Origin: Promicromonospora iranensis
GTDB taxonomy: Bacteria > Actinomycetota > Actinomycetes > Actinomycetales > Cellulomonadaceae
NCBI RefSeq assembly: GCF_028994805.1
Contig: NZ_JAJQQP010000007.1
Coordinates: 286,873 to 350,872 of the forward strand
Direction of reading: 5' to 3'
Length of the DNA: 64,000 nucleotides
In this document: piece after piece, positions 44,565-53,127 of the stretch
How the letters are laid out: each line of letters opens with the position of its first letter
Position numbering within the stretch: position 1 is the stretch's first letter
Program-made: the position numbers and the translations under genes
The notes under the pieces: generated by a model
Told to the model about the DNA's origin: nothing
Database searches by the model: none
The model's input: the letters and a program-made list of their open reading frames with translations, nothing else

Positions 44565-45812
44565 GTGCACACACACGACCACTCGCACGACCACAGCCCT
44601 GCCGACCGGACCCTGCCCCACCCGACCTCGCCCGACAGGACCGCGCTCGGCCGGCGTGACCTGTTGCGCAGCGCCGTCGTCCTCGGCATCGGTGCCGCGG
44701 GTGCGACGATCGCGGCTCCCGCCGTCGCCGCTCCGGCCGGTGCGGCGCCGGCGAGTGCCGCTCCGGCCCGTGACGGGGACGCCCCGCCGTCGCTCGCGCC
44801 GGACCCGGAGGCCCCTGCCGACGCGCCCAGAGGCGCGCTGGCCGGCGTGGAGGTCGCGGCGCCGACCATCGCGAGCTGCGCCACCTGGGGCGCCGCAGCC
44901 GCGCGGGGCACCATCGACACGGTCTCGACCAACCCGAACAAGATCCTGATCCACCACACGGCGTCGGCGAACGTCACCGACTACTCGCAGGCCGCCGGGT
45001 ACCGGATCGCGCGGGACATCCAGCAGTGGCACTTCGCCAATGGCTGGGTGGACACCGGCCAGCACCTCACGCTGAGCCGCGGCGGGTACGTCATGGAGGG
45101 ACGGCACGGATCGCTGTCCCGGCTGCGGAACGGCAGCGGCACGGTGGTGGGCGCACACGCCCCCGGCCAGAACAGCCAGGCCATCGGCATCGAGAACCAG
45201 GGCACCTACACGAGCGCGACGCCGCCCGCGCAGCTCTGGAGCCGCCTCGTCGAGCTGTGCGCGTACATCTGCGACCAGTACGGGATCGCGCCGACGCAGA
45301 TCTACGGGCACCGGGACTACACCGCGACCGCCTGCCCCGGGGACGTCCTGTACGCGATGCTGCCCCAGCTGCGCTCCGAGGTGGCGGCCGCCCTGGCGGG
45401 CTCGAGCTGGTCCGTCATCGTGGACAACACAGCAGCCGGCTTCGCGGCGGGACCGTCGTGGCAGACGTCGTCCTTCTCGGCCGAGCGGTACGGCACCAGC
45501 TACCGCTACGCGACGCCCGCGGAGGTCAGCGACCTGGCGACGTACTCGGCGACCATCCCGTCCAACGGCTCGTACCGGGTGGAGGCGTGGTTCCCCGGGA
45601 TCGCCGGCTACAACACGTCGACCCCGTTCATCGTCCACACCGGTACCGGCTCGTCGACGATCCGCGTCGACCAGTCCACGGGCGGCGGCGCCTGGCTCTC
45701 GCTCGGCACGTACGCCATGACGGCGGGCACCCGGACGGTGGTGGCGGTCAGCCGCTGGACCCAGGGCACGGCGTACGTCATCGCGGACGCCATCCGGATC
45801 ACCCGCCTGTAG
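44565..45812 (+). CDS. Tat-exported N-acetylmuramoyl-L-alanine amidase with golvesin-like C-terminal domain
   Basis: 415-residue peptidoglycan hydrolase. GTG 44565 follows GTGGAGG; the N-terminus is His-rich (VHTHDHSHDHSP) and then a twin-arginine signal GRRDLLRSAVVLGIGAAGAT. The PGRP/Amidase_2 domain (about 110-280) shows LIHHTASANVTDY, IQQWHFANGWVDTGQHLTLS, GIENQGTY and GHRDYTATACPGDVL with zinc-binding histidines. The C-terminal about 135 residues (WSVIVDNTAAGFAAGPSWQT to the end) resemble golvesin/xanthan-lyase C-terminal carbohydrate-binding modules. Cleaves the MurNAc-L-Ala bond outside the cell. Confidence 0.9.
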   Translation: MHTHDHSHDHSPADRTLPHPTSPDRTALGRRDLLRSAVVLGIGAAGATIAAPAVAAPAGAAPASAAPARDGDAPPSLAPDPEAPADAPRGALAGVEVAAPTIASCATWGAAAARGTIDTVSTNPNKILIHHTASANVTDYSQAAGYRIARDIQQWHFANGWVDTGQHLTLSRGGYVMEGRHGSLSRLRNGSGTVVGAHAPGQNSQAIGIENQGTYTSATPPAQLWSRLVELCAYICDQYGIAPTQIYGHRDYTATACPGDVLYAMLPQLRSEVAAALAGSSWSVIVDNTAAGFAAGPSWQTSSFSAERYGTSYRYATPAEVSDLATYSATIPSNGSYRVEAWFPGIAGYNTSTPFIVHTGTGSSTIRVDQSTGGGAWLSLGTYAMTAGTRTVVAVSRWTQGTAYVIADAIRITRL

Positions 45813-45819
45813 CTCTCCT

Positions 45820-45843
45820 CGCCCAAGTGACTACCTTGCGGGA
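45820..45843. repeat. AGGTAGTC-type element at convergent gene ends
   Basis: The reverse strand reads CCGCAAGGTAGTCACTTGGG, similar to CCGAGGTAGTCGTCTGG at 33314-33330; both lie between convergent genes. Possibly a dispersed terminator-associated motif. Confidence 0.35.
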
Positions 45844-45861
45844 GGTGAGTGAGGGGCCTCG

Positions 45862-46521
45862 TCAGTCGTCGGCGCGCTCCTGGCCGCTCATGGCCTGGAT
45901 GGACTGCATGACCTGCTCGGTCAGCTCGCGCCGGGCCTGGGCGGGCTTGGTGCCCGCGGCGATCTGGCGGGACGGGTCGATCGGCACCCCGAAGTGCAGC
46001 TCGACGCGTGCGAACCGCGGCATCTTGCCGATCGGCTTCACCTTGTCCGTCCCGAGCAGCGCGACGGGCACGACGGGCGCCTTGCCGGTCAGCGCGAGCC
46101 AGGCGACGCCGGTGTGCCCCTTGTGCAGCTTGCCGTCGCGCGAGCGGGTGCCCTCCGGGTAGATGCCGAACGCTCCACCGCGCTGCAGCACGGCCAGCGC
46201 GTCCTCGAGGGAACGCTGGCCGGCACGGGGGTCGTCCCGCTGCACCGGGATGTCGCCCATCTTGGTGAAGAACCAGCGCGAGAAGCGCCCCTTGATCCCC
46301 TTGCCGGTCCAGTACTCGGCCTTGGCCAGGAACGCGACATGGCGCGGCGCCATGATCGGGATGAGCAGCGAGTCGATGAACGACAGGTGGTTGCTCGCCA
46401 GGATCACGGCGCCGTGCTTCGGGATGTTGTGCAGGCCGGTGACGCGCGGGCGCAGAAGCACGAGCACGAGGATCGAGAGGATGAGCTTGAGGAACCGGTA
46501 CGTCACCGGCCTATTGTGCAC
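45862..46521 (-). CDS. 1-acyl-sn-glycerol-3-phosphate acyltransferase (PlsC family)
   Basis: 219 residues. N-terminal membrane anchor (LKLILSILVLVLLRPRV), then the acyltransferase motifs ASNHLSFIDSLL (H-x4-D), GRFSRWFFTKMGDIPV, FGIYPEGTRSRDGKL (block III) and VVPVALLGTDK (block IV). Converts lysophosphatidate to phosphatidate at the inner membrane face, or a related lipid acylation. Convergent with the amidase. Confidence 0.92.
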   Translation of the reverse strand: MHNRPVTYRFLKLILSILVLVLLRPRVTGLHNIPKHGAVILASNHLSFIDSLLIPIMAPRHVAFLAKAEYWTGKGIKGRFSRWFFTKMGDIPVQRDDPRAGQRSLEDALAVLQRGGAFGIYPEGTRSRDGKLHKGHTGVAWLALTGKAPVVPVALLGTDKVKPIGKMPRFARVELHFGVPIDPSRQIAAGTKPAQARRELTEQVMQSIQAMSGQERADD

Positions 46522-46596
46522 CCCTCAAGCGACCCTGTGGACGGGGTGATATGTGGTGAAAAAGGCTAAAGAGACCTACAAGGTCCTGTCGACCGG

Positions 46597-48483
46597 TCAG
46601 GATGCCTGGTCAGCGGCGTCGCGGTCCGCCACCTCGATGGCCGCGACCTGGACCTGGACCTCCCGCACGCGAGCGACGTCGAGCTTCTCGCTGCGGTCGA
46701 ACCGGTAGACCCCGTTCTCCTCCTGGAACACGTCGGTGAGCTGCGTGTAGCAGTAGCCGAACATGCGCGGGTCGCCGAGCAGTGCGTCGGTCAGGCCGCG
46801 GAACCGGGCGTGGAACTCCTCCTCGTCCGCGACGCGCTGGCCGTAACCCCACGAGTCGGGCGAGTTTCCCGTGGCGGTGGCCGCCACCTCCGGGTTCCAC
46901 CAGATCCCGCCGTACTCGCTGACGAAGTACGGCTGGCCGCGGTAGGGCACCGACATCGTGGTGCCGTTCTCGCGGGCGTTCTCGTACGGCGCGCCCTCGG
47001 CGAGGCCGCCCACCAGCTTCGCGAACTGCGCGGGCTCCTGCTCATACAGGTGGGAGTCCCAGATGTCGGTCTCGAGGACGCGGTGCGAGTAGCCGCTGGC
47101 GTCGAGCACCGGCCGCGACGGGTCCGCCACCTTGGTGGCGAGCCACATGGCCCGGGTGACGTCGTCCAGCTGCGTGATGCGGTCGTGCAGGTCCTGGTGC
47201 GTCTCGTTGAGTGGGCACCAGCCGATGATCGACGGGTGCGAGTGGTCGCGCTGCAGCGCCTCCATCCACTCGGCCACGTACGACGTCGTCGGGCGCTGGC
47301 CGTCGGCGGGGGTGCCGTAGCCGCTGACACCCCAGTCGCCGAACTCGCCCCACACGAGGTAGCCCAGCCGGTCCGCGTGGAACAGGTAGCGCTCCTCGAA
47401 GACCTTCTGGTGCAGCCGGGCGCCGTTGAACCCGGCTGCGAGTCCCAGCTCGATGTCGCGCGCGAGCGCGTCGTCGGACGGCGCGGTCATCAGTGACTCG
47501 GGCCAGTAGCCCTGGTCCAGGACGAGCCGCTGGAACACCGCCTCGCCGTTGATCCGCACGACCTGGCCGTCGATGGACACGGAGCGCAGGCCCGCGTACG
47601 AGCGCACGGCGTCGACGACGGCGCCGTCGGCGTCATGCAGCTCGATGTCCACGCCGTACAGGTGCGGGTCGCCGGGCCCCCAGGTGCGCACGCGTTCCGC
47701 GGGGACGACGGCGCGCAGCGCGGGCGCCAGGTCCAGGTCGGCGCGGGCGGTGGCGGTGGCCACCACGCCGTCGGCGTCGGACACGGTGACCGTCACCGTG
47801 TGGCCGCGCCGGTTCGCGGAGAGCGGCACGACGACGTCGAACGCCGAGCTGGACAGGTCCGGCGTGATCCGCGGTCGGCGCAGGTGCGCGGCGGGCACGG
47901 GCTCCAGCCACACGGTCTGCCAGATCCCTGTGGTGCGGGTGTAGTTGCACTCGAAGTTCGCGTAGCGGTTGCTCTGCTTGCCCCGCGCCTGCGGCCCGTG
48001 CCGGGTGTCCCGGGCCCGCACGACGACGGTGACCGTGTCGCCGGGGCTCGCGATGCCGTGCAGGTCGGCGGTGAACGGGGTGAACCCGCCGCGGTGGCGC
48101 ACGACCTCGGTTCCCTCCACCCACACCGTGGTGTCGTGGTCGACGGCGCCGAAGTGCAGCAGGACGTGCGGGTCGTCGCCGACGGCGGACCACTCGGCGG
48201 GCACGGTGACCTCGCGGCGGTACCAGACGGCCTCAAGGAAGTCGGTGTTCTCGACGCCGGAGAGCTGCGACTCGGGCGCGAACGGCACGACGATCTCGCT
48301 CTGGAGCGGCCGCTCGACGAGGCCGCGCTCCAGGCCGGAGTCGCCCGAGTCGATCTCGAACTGCCAGGTGCCGTTGAGGTTGAGCCAGCGGTCGCGGGCC
48401 ATCTGCGGGCGGGGGTACTCGGGGCGCGGGACGGCGGTGGCCGTTGGTTCGCCGGCGGGCGAGAAGCGGTCGAGGAAGGTCAT
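46597..48483 (-). CDS. Glycoside hydrolase family 2 protein
   Basis: 628 residues, cytosolic (no signal). GH2 architecture: sugar-binding jelly roll (RDRWLNLNGTWQFEIDSGDS, LLHFGAVDHDTTVWVEG), Ig-like domain (about 210-310) and a TIM barrel. Acid/base Glu427 in GWCPLNETHQDL, nucleophile Glu523 in PYFVSEYGGIWW. GH2 covers beta-galactosidases, beta-glucuronidases and beta-mannosidases; the exact sugar is open. ATG 48483 follows GGAGC. A palindrome shared with the nearby transporter lies upstream, so the LacI-type regulator next door probably controls it. Confidence 0.92.
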   Translation of the reverse strand: MTFLDRFSPAGEPTATAVPRPEYPRPQMARDRWLNLNGTWQFEIDSGDSGLERGLVERPLQSEIVVPFAPESQLSGVENTDFLEAVWYRREVTVPAEWSAVGDDPHVLLHFGAVDHDTTVWVEGTEVVRHRGGFTPFTADLHGIASPGDTVTVVVRARDTRHGPQARGKQSNRYANFECNYTRTTGIWQTVWLEPVPAAHLRRPRITPDLSSSAFDVVVPLSANRRGHTVTVTVSDADGVVATATARADLDLAPALRAVVPAERVRTWGPGDPHLYGVDIELHDADGAVVDAVRSYAGLRSVSIDGQVVRINGEAVFQRLVLDQGYWPESLMTAPSDDALARDIELGLAAGFNGARLHQKVFEERYLFHADRLGYLVWGEFGDWGVSGYGTPADGQRPTTSYVAEWMEALQRDHSHPSIIGWCPLNETHQDLHDRITQLDDVTRAMWLATKVADPSRPVLDASGYSHRVLETDIWDSHLYEQEPAQFAKLVGGLAEGAPYENARENGTTMSVPYRGQPYFVSEYGGIWWNPEVAATATGNSPDSWGYGQRVADEEEFHARFRGLTDALLGDPRMFGYCYTQLTDVFQEENGVYRFDRSEKLDVARVREVQVQVAAIEVADRDAADQAS

Positions 48484-48543
48484 CAGCTGCTCCGTTGCGT
48501 CTACGACAGGTGCGCGGCGATTCAACACGGCTTCGATCAGGAA

Positions 48544-48555
48544 TGCAACGTTGTA
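48544..48555. promoter_or_regulatory. LacI-type operator upstream of the GH2 gene
   Basis: TGCAACGTTGTA, centred on CG as LacI-family operators are, 61 bases before the GH2 ATG. Same core CAACGTTG as the two sites before the transporter. Confidence 0.65.
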
Positions 48556-48657
48556 TCACGGGGAGGCGCCGCTGAGCCGTCTCTGCAGCGCGTCAACGGC
48601 GCTCCCGCGGCGGAACCGTATGGATCGCCTCGTCGGGCCCGCTCCCTGCTCACGGGC

Positions 48658-49695
48658 TCAGTCGCGACTGCTCTCCCGGACCAGCAGGCGATGGGGCACG
48701 AGCGCGTCCACCGGCTCGACGGAAGGCTTCTCGAGCTGGGCGATGATCCGGTCCACGGCGGTCTCGGCGATCGCGCGCAGGTCCGGCGCCACGGTGGTCA
48801 GAGAAGGGTTCGAGTACCGGCCGTCGTCCGTGTTGTCCCAGCCCGTCACGGCGAGGTCGGCGGGGACCCGCACACCGTTGCGGCGCAGCGCGTACAGCGC
48901 CCCGAGGGCGAGCTCGTCGTTCGCGCACACCAGCCCGTCGATCTGGCCGATCCGGGGCAGCACCTGCTCGACGGCGTCGGCTCCCGACGGGCGCGAGAAC
49001 TGGGGGACCTGGAGCACCCAGCGCTCGTCGACGTCGATGCCGGCGGCGGCGTGGGCGTCGAGGAATCCCTGGACACGCTGCGCGCCGGTGCGGCCGGCGC
49101 CGGGCGGCTCGGCGCCCAGGAAGCCGAGTCTGCTTCGTCCTGACTCCAGCAGGTGGGTGGTGACCTGTGCCGCCGCGTCGACGTTGTCGATGCTGACATG
49201 GTCCGTCCGCCGCTCGCGGCCGGGGTCCGGGTCGGCCCGCTCGCCCAGCAGCACGAGGGGAACCGGGCCCCTGACCTCGTCGATCTCGGCGGGGGCCAGC
49301 TCCAGGGGCGAGAAGATGATGCCGTCGATCGCCTGGACGTCGAAGCCGCGCGCCACCTCGAGCTCGGTGTCGCGGGAGGACCGCGTCTCCTCGATCAGTA
49401 CGCGGTACCCGCGGGAGCTGCCGACGTCGATCACCTCGTGGGCCAGCACCGAGAAGTACGGCGCGTGCACCCACGGCACCGCGAGGGCGAGCGTGTTGGT
49501 CCGTCCTCGCCGTAGCTGGCGTCCCGCGAGGTTGGGCCGGTAGCCCAGCTCGGCGATCACCGCCTCGACCCGCGCCCTGGTCGCGTCCCCGACGCGGCCC
49601 GTGTCGTTCACAACGTTGGAGACGGTTTTCCAGGAGACGCCCGCCGCAGCGGCGACCTCCTTGATGCCGACGCGGCGGCCCGCTTGTTCCGACAA
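48658..49695 (-). CDS. LacI-family transcriptional regulator
   Basis: 345 residues from a TTG start at 49695 (LSEQAGRRVGIKEVAAAAGV), chosen because AAGGAAG lies about 8 bases upstream and the HTH starts right after. HTH VGIKEVAAAAGVSWKTVSNV and hinge VEAVIAELGYRPNLAGRQLR are classical; the rest is a sugar-binding PBP-like domain (RRGRTNTLALAVPW, IDGIIFSPLELAPAEID, DGLVCANDELALGALYALRR, VTGWDNTDDGRYSNPSLTTV). Divergent from the transporter and upstream of the GH2 gene; likely represses both until its sugar is present. Confidence 0.93.
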   Translation of the reverse strand: MSEQAGRRVGIKEVAAAAGVSWKTVSNVVNDTGRVGDATRARVEAVIAELGYRPNLAGRQLRRGRTNTLALAVPWVHAPYFSVLAHEVIDVGSSRGYRVLIEETRSSRDTELEVARGFDVQAIDGIIFSPLELAPAEIDEVRGPVPLVLLGERADPDPGRERRTDHVSIDNVDAAAQVTTHLLESGRSRLGFLGAEPPGAGRTGAQRVQGFLDAHAAAGIDVDERWVLQVPQFSRPSGADAVEQVLPRIGQIDGLVCANDELALGALYALRRNGVRVPADLAVTGWDNTDDGRYSNPSLTTVAPDLRAIAETAVDRIIAQLEKPSVEPVDALVPHRLLVRESSRD

Positions 49696-49724
49696 CCCAT
49701 CACTTCCTTCCGCACCGTTGCCCC

Positions 49725-49730
49725 TTGACG
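49725..49730 (+). promoter_or_regulatory. Possible -35 (TTGACG) of the transporter promoter
   Basis: TTGACG about 30 bases upstream of the operator pair. No -10 at ideal spacing is obvious. Confidence 0.3.
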
Positions 49731-49755
49731 GGACGCCGTGCCTAGTCCATCGTGA

Positions 49756-49780
49756 TCCAACGTTGGAGCGCAACGTTGCA
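49756..49780. promoter_or_regulatory. Two adjacent LacI-type operators
   Basis: TCCAACGTTGGA (49756-49767, perfect palindrome) and CGCAACGTTGCA (49769-49780), centres 13 bases apart, in the divergent region between the LacI-type gene and the binding protein. They lie 17 bases before the lipoprotein ATG. Confidence 0.72.
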
Positions 49781-49796
49781 CCATTGGAGGTCGACG

Positions 49797-51200
49797 ATGA
49801 CCCTGCTAAGTGGACGTGCCGTCCCGGGGCAAGGAAGCCCTGGGACCGCGTCAAGAACCCGTGGTCGGGCAGAGAGCTCCGGCGGCCTGAGTCGCCGGGA
49901 CGTGCTGCGCGCAGCTCTGGTGGGCGCCGGCGGTGTCGCGCTCGGCGGGGCGCTCGCCGGCTGCGCCGCACCCGGCGCCGCCACTGCGGGCAAGACGCCT
50001 GTCAGGATCTGGGACCTGTTCTCGGGCGGTGACGGCGCGCTCATGCAGGAGATGGTGGGAAGCGTCGCGTCGGCCAACCCGGGTATCGCGGTCGAGTCGA
50101 CGACGCTCGAGTGGGGGCCGCCGTACTACACGAAGCTCGCCATGGCGTCGTCCGGTGGACGGCCGCCCGAGGCCGCCGTCATGCACCTGTCGCGGCTGGC
50201 CGGGTACGCACCGGGTGGGCTGCTGGAGCCGTTCGACCTGGACGTGCTCGCCCAGCTCGGCGTGCGCGAGGAGCACTTCGCACCCGCCGTGTGGCAGAAG
50301 GCGCAGTACGACGGACAGCTCTATGCCCTGCCGCTGGACACCCACCCGTACATCACGTTCCACAACCCGACGATCATCAAGGACGCCGGCCTCGCGCGAG
50401 CGGACGGCAAGCTCGACCTGGACGCCGTCGCGGGGGCGGACGCCTTCCTCGAGGCAGGCCGCGCGATGGCCGAGGTCACGGGTGAGACGGGCGTCGGCTG
50501 GGGCTATCAGCGGGACCCCGCCGGATGCTGGCGCATGTTCTGGGGCCTCTACTCACAGAACGGCGGAGACTACGAGCTCACGCCGGGCCGCCCGGCGGCG
50601 CTCGACGAGGAGGCCGCCGCAGAGGTCTTCGAGTTCCTGCAGGCCATGGTCGACGGCACGGTCGCCGCGCGGAACCAGGACGGCAACGCGGCTGCCGCTC
50701 GCTTCATGTCGCAGCGCACGGGCATGATGTTCGCCGGGGAGTGGGACCTGCCGATGTTCCGTGGCGCGCTGCCCGACGTCGGGGCCACGCAGTTCCCGGC
50801 GATCTTCGACACGCCGGCCAACTACGCCGACTCCCACGCGTTCGTGCTGCCGCGGCAGGTGACGCCGGACCCCGCCGGGCGCGAGGCGACGTACCGCGTG
50901 CTCGCCGGCCTCCTCAAGGAGAGCCTCACCTGGGCCTCGGCGGGGCACGTCCCCGCCTACCAGCCCATCGTCGAGGACCCCGCCTACCAGGAGCTCACGC
51001 CGCAGCGCGACTACGCGCCCGCCGCCGAGATCGCCGTCTTCGACCCCGATGCCTGGTTCACGGGCGGCGGCAGCGACTTCCAGACGCGCATGGCCGACGC
51101 GATGACGGACACCCTGGCGGGCACCGCGCCTCCCCGTACCGCCGTGACCCGAATGCTGAGCGTCATGGACCGGTTCCTCGCCCAGCCCAACCCCGCCTGA
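49797..51200 (+). CDS. Tat/lipoprotein sugar-binding protein of an ABC transporter
   Basis: 467 residues. N-terminus carries both a twin-arginine motif (GLSRRDVLRAALVGAGGVAL) and a lipobox (LAGC), so it is likely exported folded and lipid-anchored. Family-1 solute-binding fold: VRIWDLFSGGDGALMQEMVG, PPEAAVMHLSRLAGYAPGGL, QLYALPLDTHPYITFHNP, GMMFAGEWDLPMFRGALPD. ATG 49797 has TTGGAGG just before. Operates with the two permeases that follow; no ATPase gene, so a shared MsiK-like ATPase is assumed. Confidence 0.92.
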   Translation: MTLLSGRAVPGQGSPGTASRTRGRAESSGGLSRRDVLRAALVGAGGVALGGALAGCAAPGAATAGKTPVRIWDLFSGGDGALMQEMVGSVASANPGIAVESTTLEWGPPYYTKLAMASSGGRPPEAAVMHLSRLAGYAPGGLLEPFDLDVLAQLGVREEHFAPAVWQKAQYDGQLYALPLDTHPYITFHNPTIIKDAGLARADGKLDLDAVAGADAFLEAGRAMAEVTGETGVGWGYQRDPAGCWRMFWGLYSQNGGDYELTPGRPAALDEEAAAEVFEFLQAMVDGTVAARNQDGNAAAARFMSQRTGMMFAGEWDLPMFRGALPDVGATQFPAIFDTPANYADSHAFVLPRQVTPDPAGREATYRVLAGLLKESLTWASAGHVPAYQPIVEDPAYQELTPQRDYAPAAEIAVFDPDAWFTGGGSDFQTRMADAMTDTLAGTAPPRTAVTRMLSVMDRFLAQPNPA

Positions 51201-51214
51201 TCGAGAGGACGACG

Positions 51215-52183
51215 ATGACTGTCTCGAAAACCGGCGTCACCGCGCCCGCGGGGCCGGCGCTGTCCGACCGGCGGTCCGCCGAGGGGCGCCGCCCCACGCG
51301 TGCTGCCACGCCCCGCAAGCCCATGCGCGAACGTGACAGGTCCGGTTATCTGTTCGTCGCGCCGTTCGCCCTCGCCACCGGGCTCTTCCTGGTCGTGCCC
51401 ACGCTCTACGGCCTGTGGATGAGCTTCACGAACCAGAGCCTCACGGGTACCGGCAGCGAGTTCATCGGGTTCGCCAACTACCTCGAGGCCTTCAGCGACC
51501 CGCAGGTCTGGCAGACCCTCTGGCACACCGTCTGGTTCACCATCCTCAGCACCATCCCCCTGGTGGTGGTGGCCCTCGTCATGGCGCTGCTGGTGCACAC
51601 CGGCCTGCCGGGCCAGTGGGTGTGGCGCATGTCGTTCTTCGCGCCCTACCTGCTGACCAGTGCCGTCGTCTGGCACCTGAGCAACTGGATGTTCCAGCCC
51701 GACATCGGCCTGCTCGACACCTGGATGACCGGCCTGGGCCTCCAGCCGCTGGGCTGGCTCACCGACGAGAACGTCGCGATGTTCTCCATCGCCGGCGTCA
51801 CCGTGTGGTGGACCGTCGGCTTCAACTTCCTGCTGTACCTCGCCGCGCTGCAGAGCATCCCGGCCCAGCAGTACGAGGCGGCGACCATCGACGGCGCGGG
51901 CGGCTGGCGGCGGCTGTTCTCCATCACGCTGCCCCAGCTACGCACGATCACCGGCGTCATCGTGGTGCTGCAGCTCCTGGCCTCGCTCAAGGTCTTCGAC
52001 CAGATCTACCTGCTGACCAAGGGCGGCCCGAACGGCAGCACGCGGCCGATCCTGGAGTACATCTACGACACCGGCTTCACCAACTACCGGCTCGGCTACG
52101 CCTCAGCGATCTCCTACGTGTTCTTCGCCCTGATCCTCATATTCACCCTGGTGCGGCTCCTGCCGGCCCGGAAGGAGGCCTGA
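51215..52183 (+). CDS. Sugar ABC transporter permease (MalF-like)
   Basis: 322 residues: 45-residue charged N-terminus, then SGYLFVAPFALATGLFLVVP and five further helices; EAA loop QQYEAATIDGAGGWRRLFSI. Ends with VFFALILIFTLVRLLPARKE. Starts 14 bases after the binding protein stop. Confidence 0.92.
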   Translation: MTVSKTGVTAPAGPALSDRRSAEGRRPTRAATPRKPMRERDRSGYLFVAPFALATGLFLVVPTLYGLWMSFTNQSLTGTGSEFIGFANYLEAFSDPQVWQTLWHTVWFTILSTIPLVVVALVMALLVHTGLPGQWVWRMSFFAPYLLTSAVVWHLSNWMFQPDIGLLDTWMTGLGLQPLGWLTDENVAMFSIAGVTVWWTVGFNFLLYLAALQSIPAQQYEAATIDGAGGWRRLFSITLPQLRTITGVIVVLQLLASLKVFDQIYLLTKGGPNGSTRPILEYIYDTGFTNYRLGYASAISYVFFALILIFTLVRLLPARKEA

Positions 52184-52184
52184 G

Positions 52185-53096
52185 ATGGCTGTCGCCGACA
52201 TCGCTGAGGTCCGCCGGACGAAGGCACTGCAGGAGCGGGCCGAGAACCAGGCGCTCACCAGGCTGACCATCGGCCCGTCCCCGTGGGCGCGAGCCGGGGC
52301 GCTCGCGGCGCTCGCCGTACTGGCCGGCATCTGGCTCGTGCCGCTCGTGTGGGGCGCCGTCACCAGCTTCAAGCACGAGGCCGAGGCCGCGCTCCCCGCG
52401 TCGTTGCTGCCCACCATGGGCTGGACGCTGGACGCCTACCAGAAGGTGCTCGGCAGCAGCGACCTGGTGCTGTGGATGTGGAACAGCCTGGTGGTGGCCG
52501 TGCTGGTCACGGCGATCACCGTGCTGATCTCCGCGATGGCGGCCTTCGCGTTCTCGCAGACCCTCTTCAAGGGCCGGGCCCTGATGCAGTGGCTCACGCT
52601 CGCGGCGATCATGATGCCGGGGCAGATCCTCATCGTGCCGCTGTTCCGGGAGATGCAGGTGCTGGGGCTCGTGGACACGTTCGCGGGCATCGTGCTGCCG
52701 CAGGTCGTGGCGCCCGTGATGGTGTTCATCCTCAAGCGGTTCTTCGACGCGATCCCGCAGGAGCTGCTCGACGCCGCCCGGATCGACGGTGCCGGATCGT
52801 GGCGGCTGTTCTGGACCATCGTGCTGCCGTTGTCGAGGTCGATCCTCGTGGCGGTCGCGATCTTCGTGTTCATCGGCGCGTGGAACAACTTCCTGTGGCC
52901 GTTCATCATCACCACCGACCCGCAGTTCATGACCCTGCCCGTCGGCCTGTCCACGGTGAAGGACGCCTACGGCGTGCAGTACGCGCAGAACATGGCCTCC
53001 GCGATGATCGCGGCACTGCCCCTGCTGATCGTGTTCATGCTGTTCCAGCGCCGCATCGTGCAGGGCGTCGCGACGACCGGTATGGGCGGGCAGTAG
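52185..53096 (+). CDS. Sugar ABC transporter permease (MalG-like)
   Basis: 303 residues: MAVADIAEVRRTKALQERAE, six helices (first RAGALAALAVLAGIWLVPLV), EAA loop QELLDAARIDGAGSWRLFWT and the end VFMLFQRRIVQGVATTGMGG. Its ATG begins one base after the preceding stop, so the permeases are translationally coupled. Confidence 0.93.
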   Translation: MAVADIAEVRRTKALQERAENQALTRLTIGPSPWARAGALAALAVLAGIWLVPLVWGAVTSFKHEAEAALPASLLPTMGWTLDAYQKVLGSSDLVLWMWNSLVVAVLVTAITVLISAMAAFAFSQTLFKGRALMQWLTLAAIMMPGQILIVPLFREMQVLGLVDTFAGIVLPQVVAPVMVFILKRFFDAIPQELLDAARIDGAGSWRLFWTIVLPLSRSILVAVAIFVFIGAWNNFLWPFIITTDPQFMTLPVGLSTVKDAYGVQYAQNMASAMIAALPLLIVFMLFQRRIVQGVATTGMGGQ

Positions 53097-53127
53097 GTGA
53101 GTGGGCGGTAGCAGGCGACAATCGGGT

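Noticed and set aside
44226..45638. 470-residue minus-strand ORF opposite the amidase
   Set aside because: Antisense shadow; the plus strand has a Tat signal and amidase motifs.
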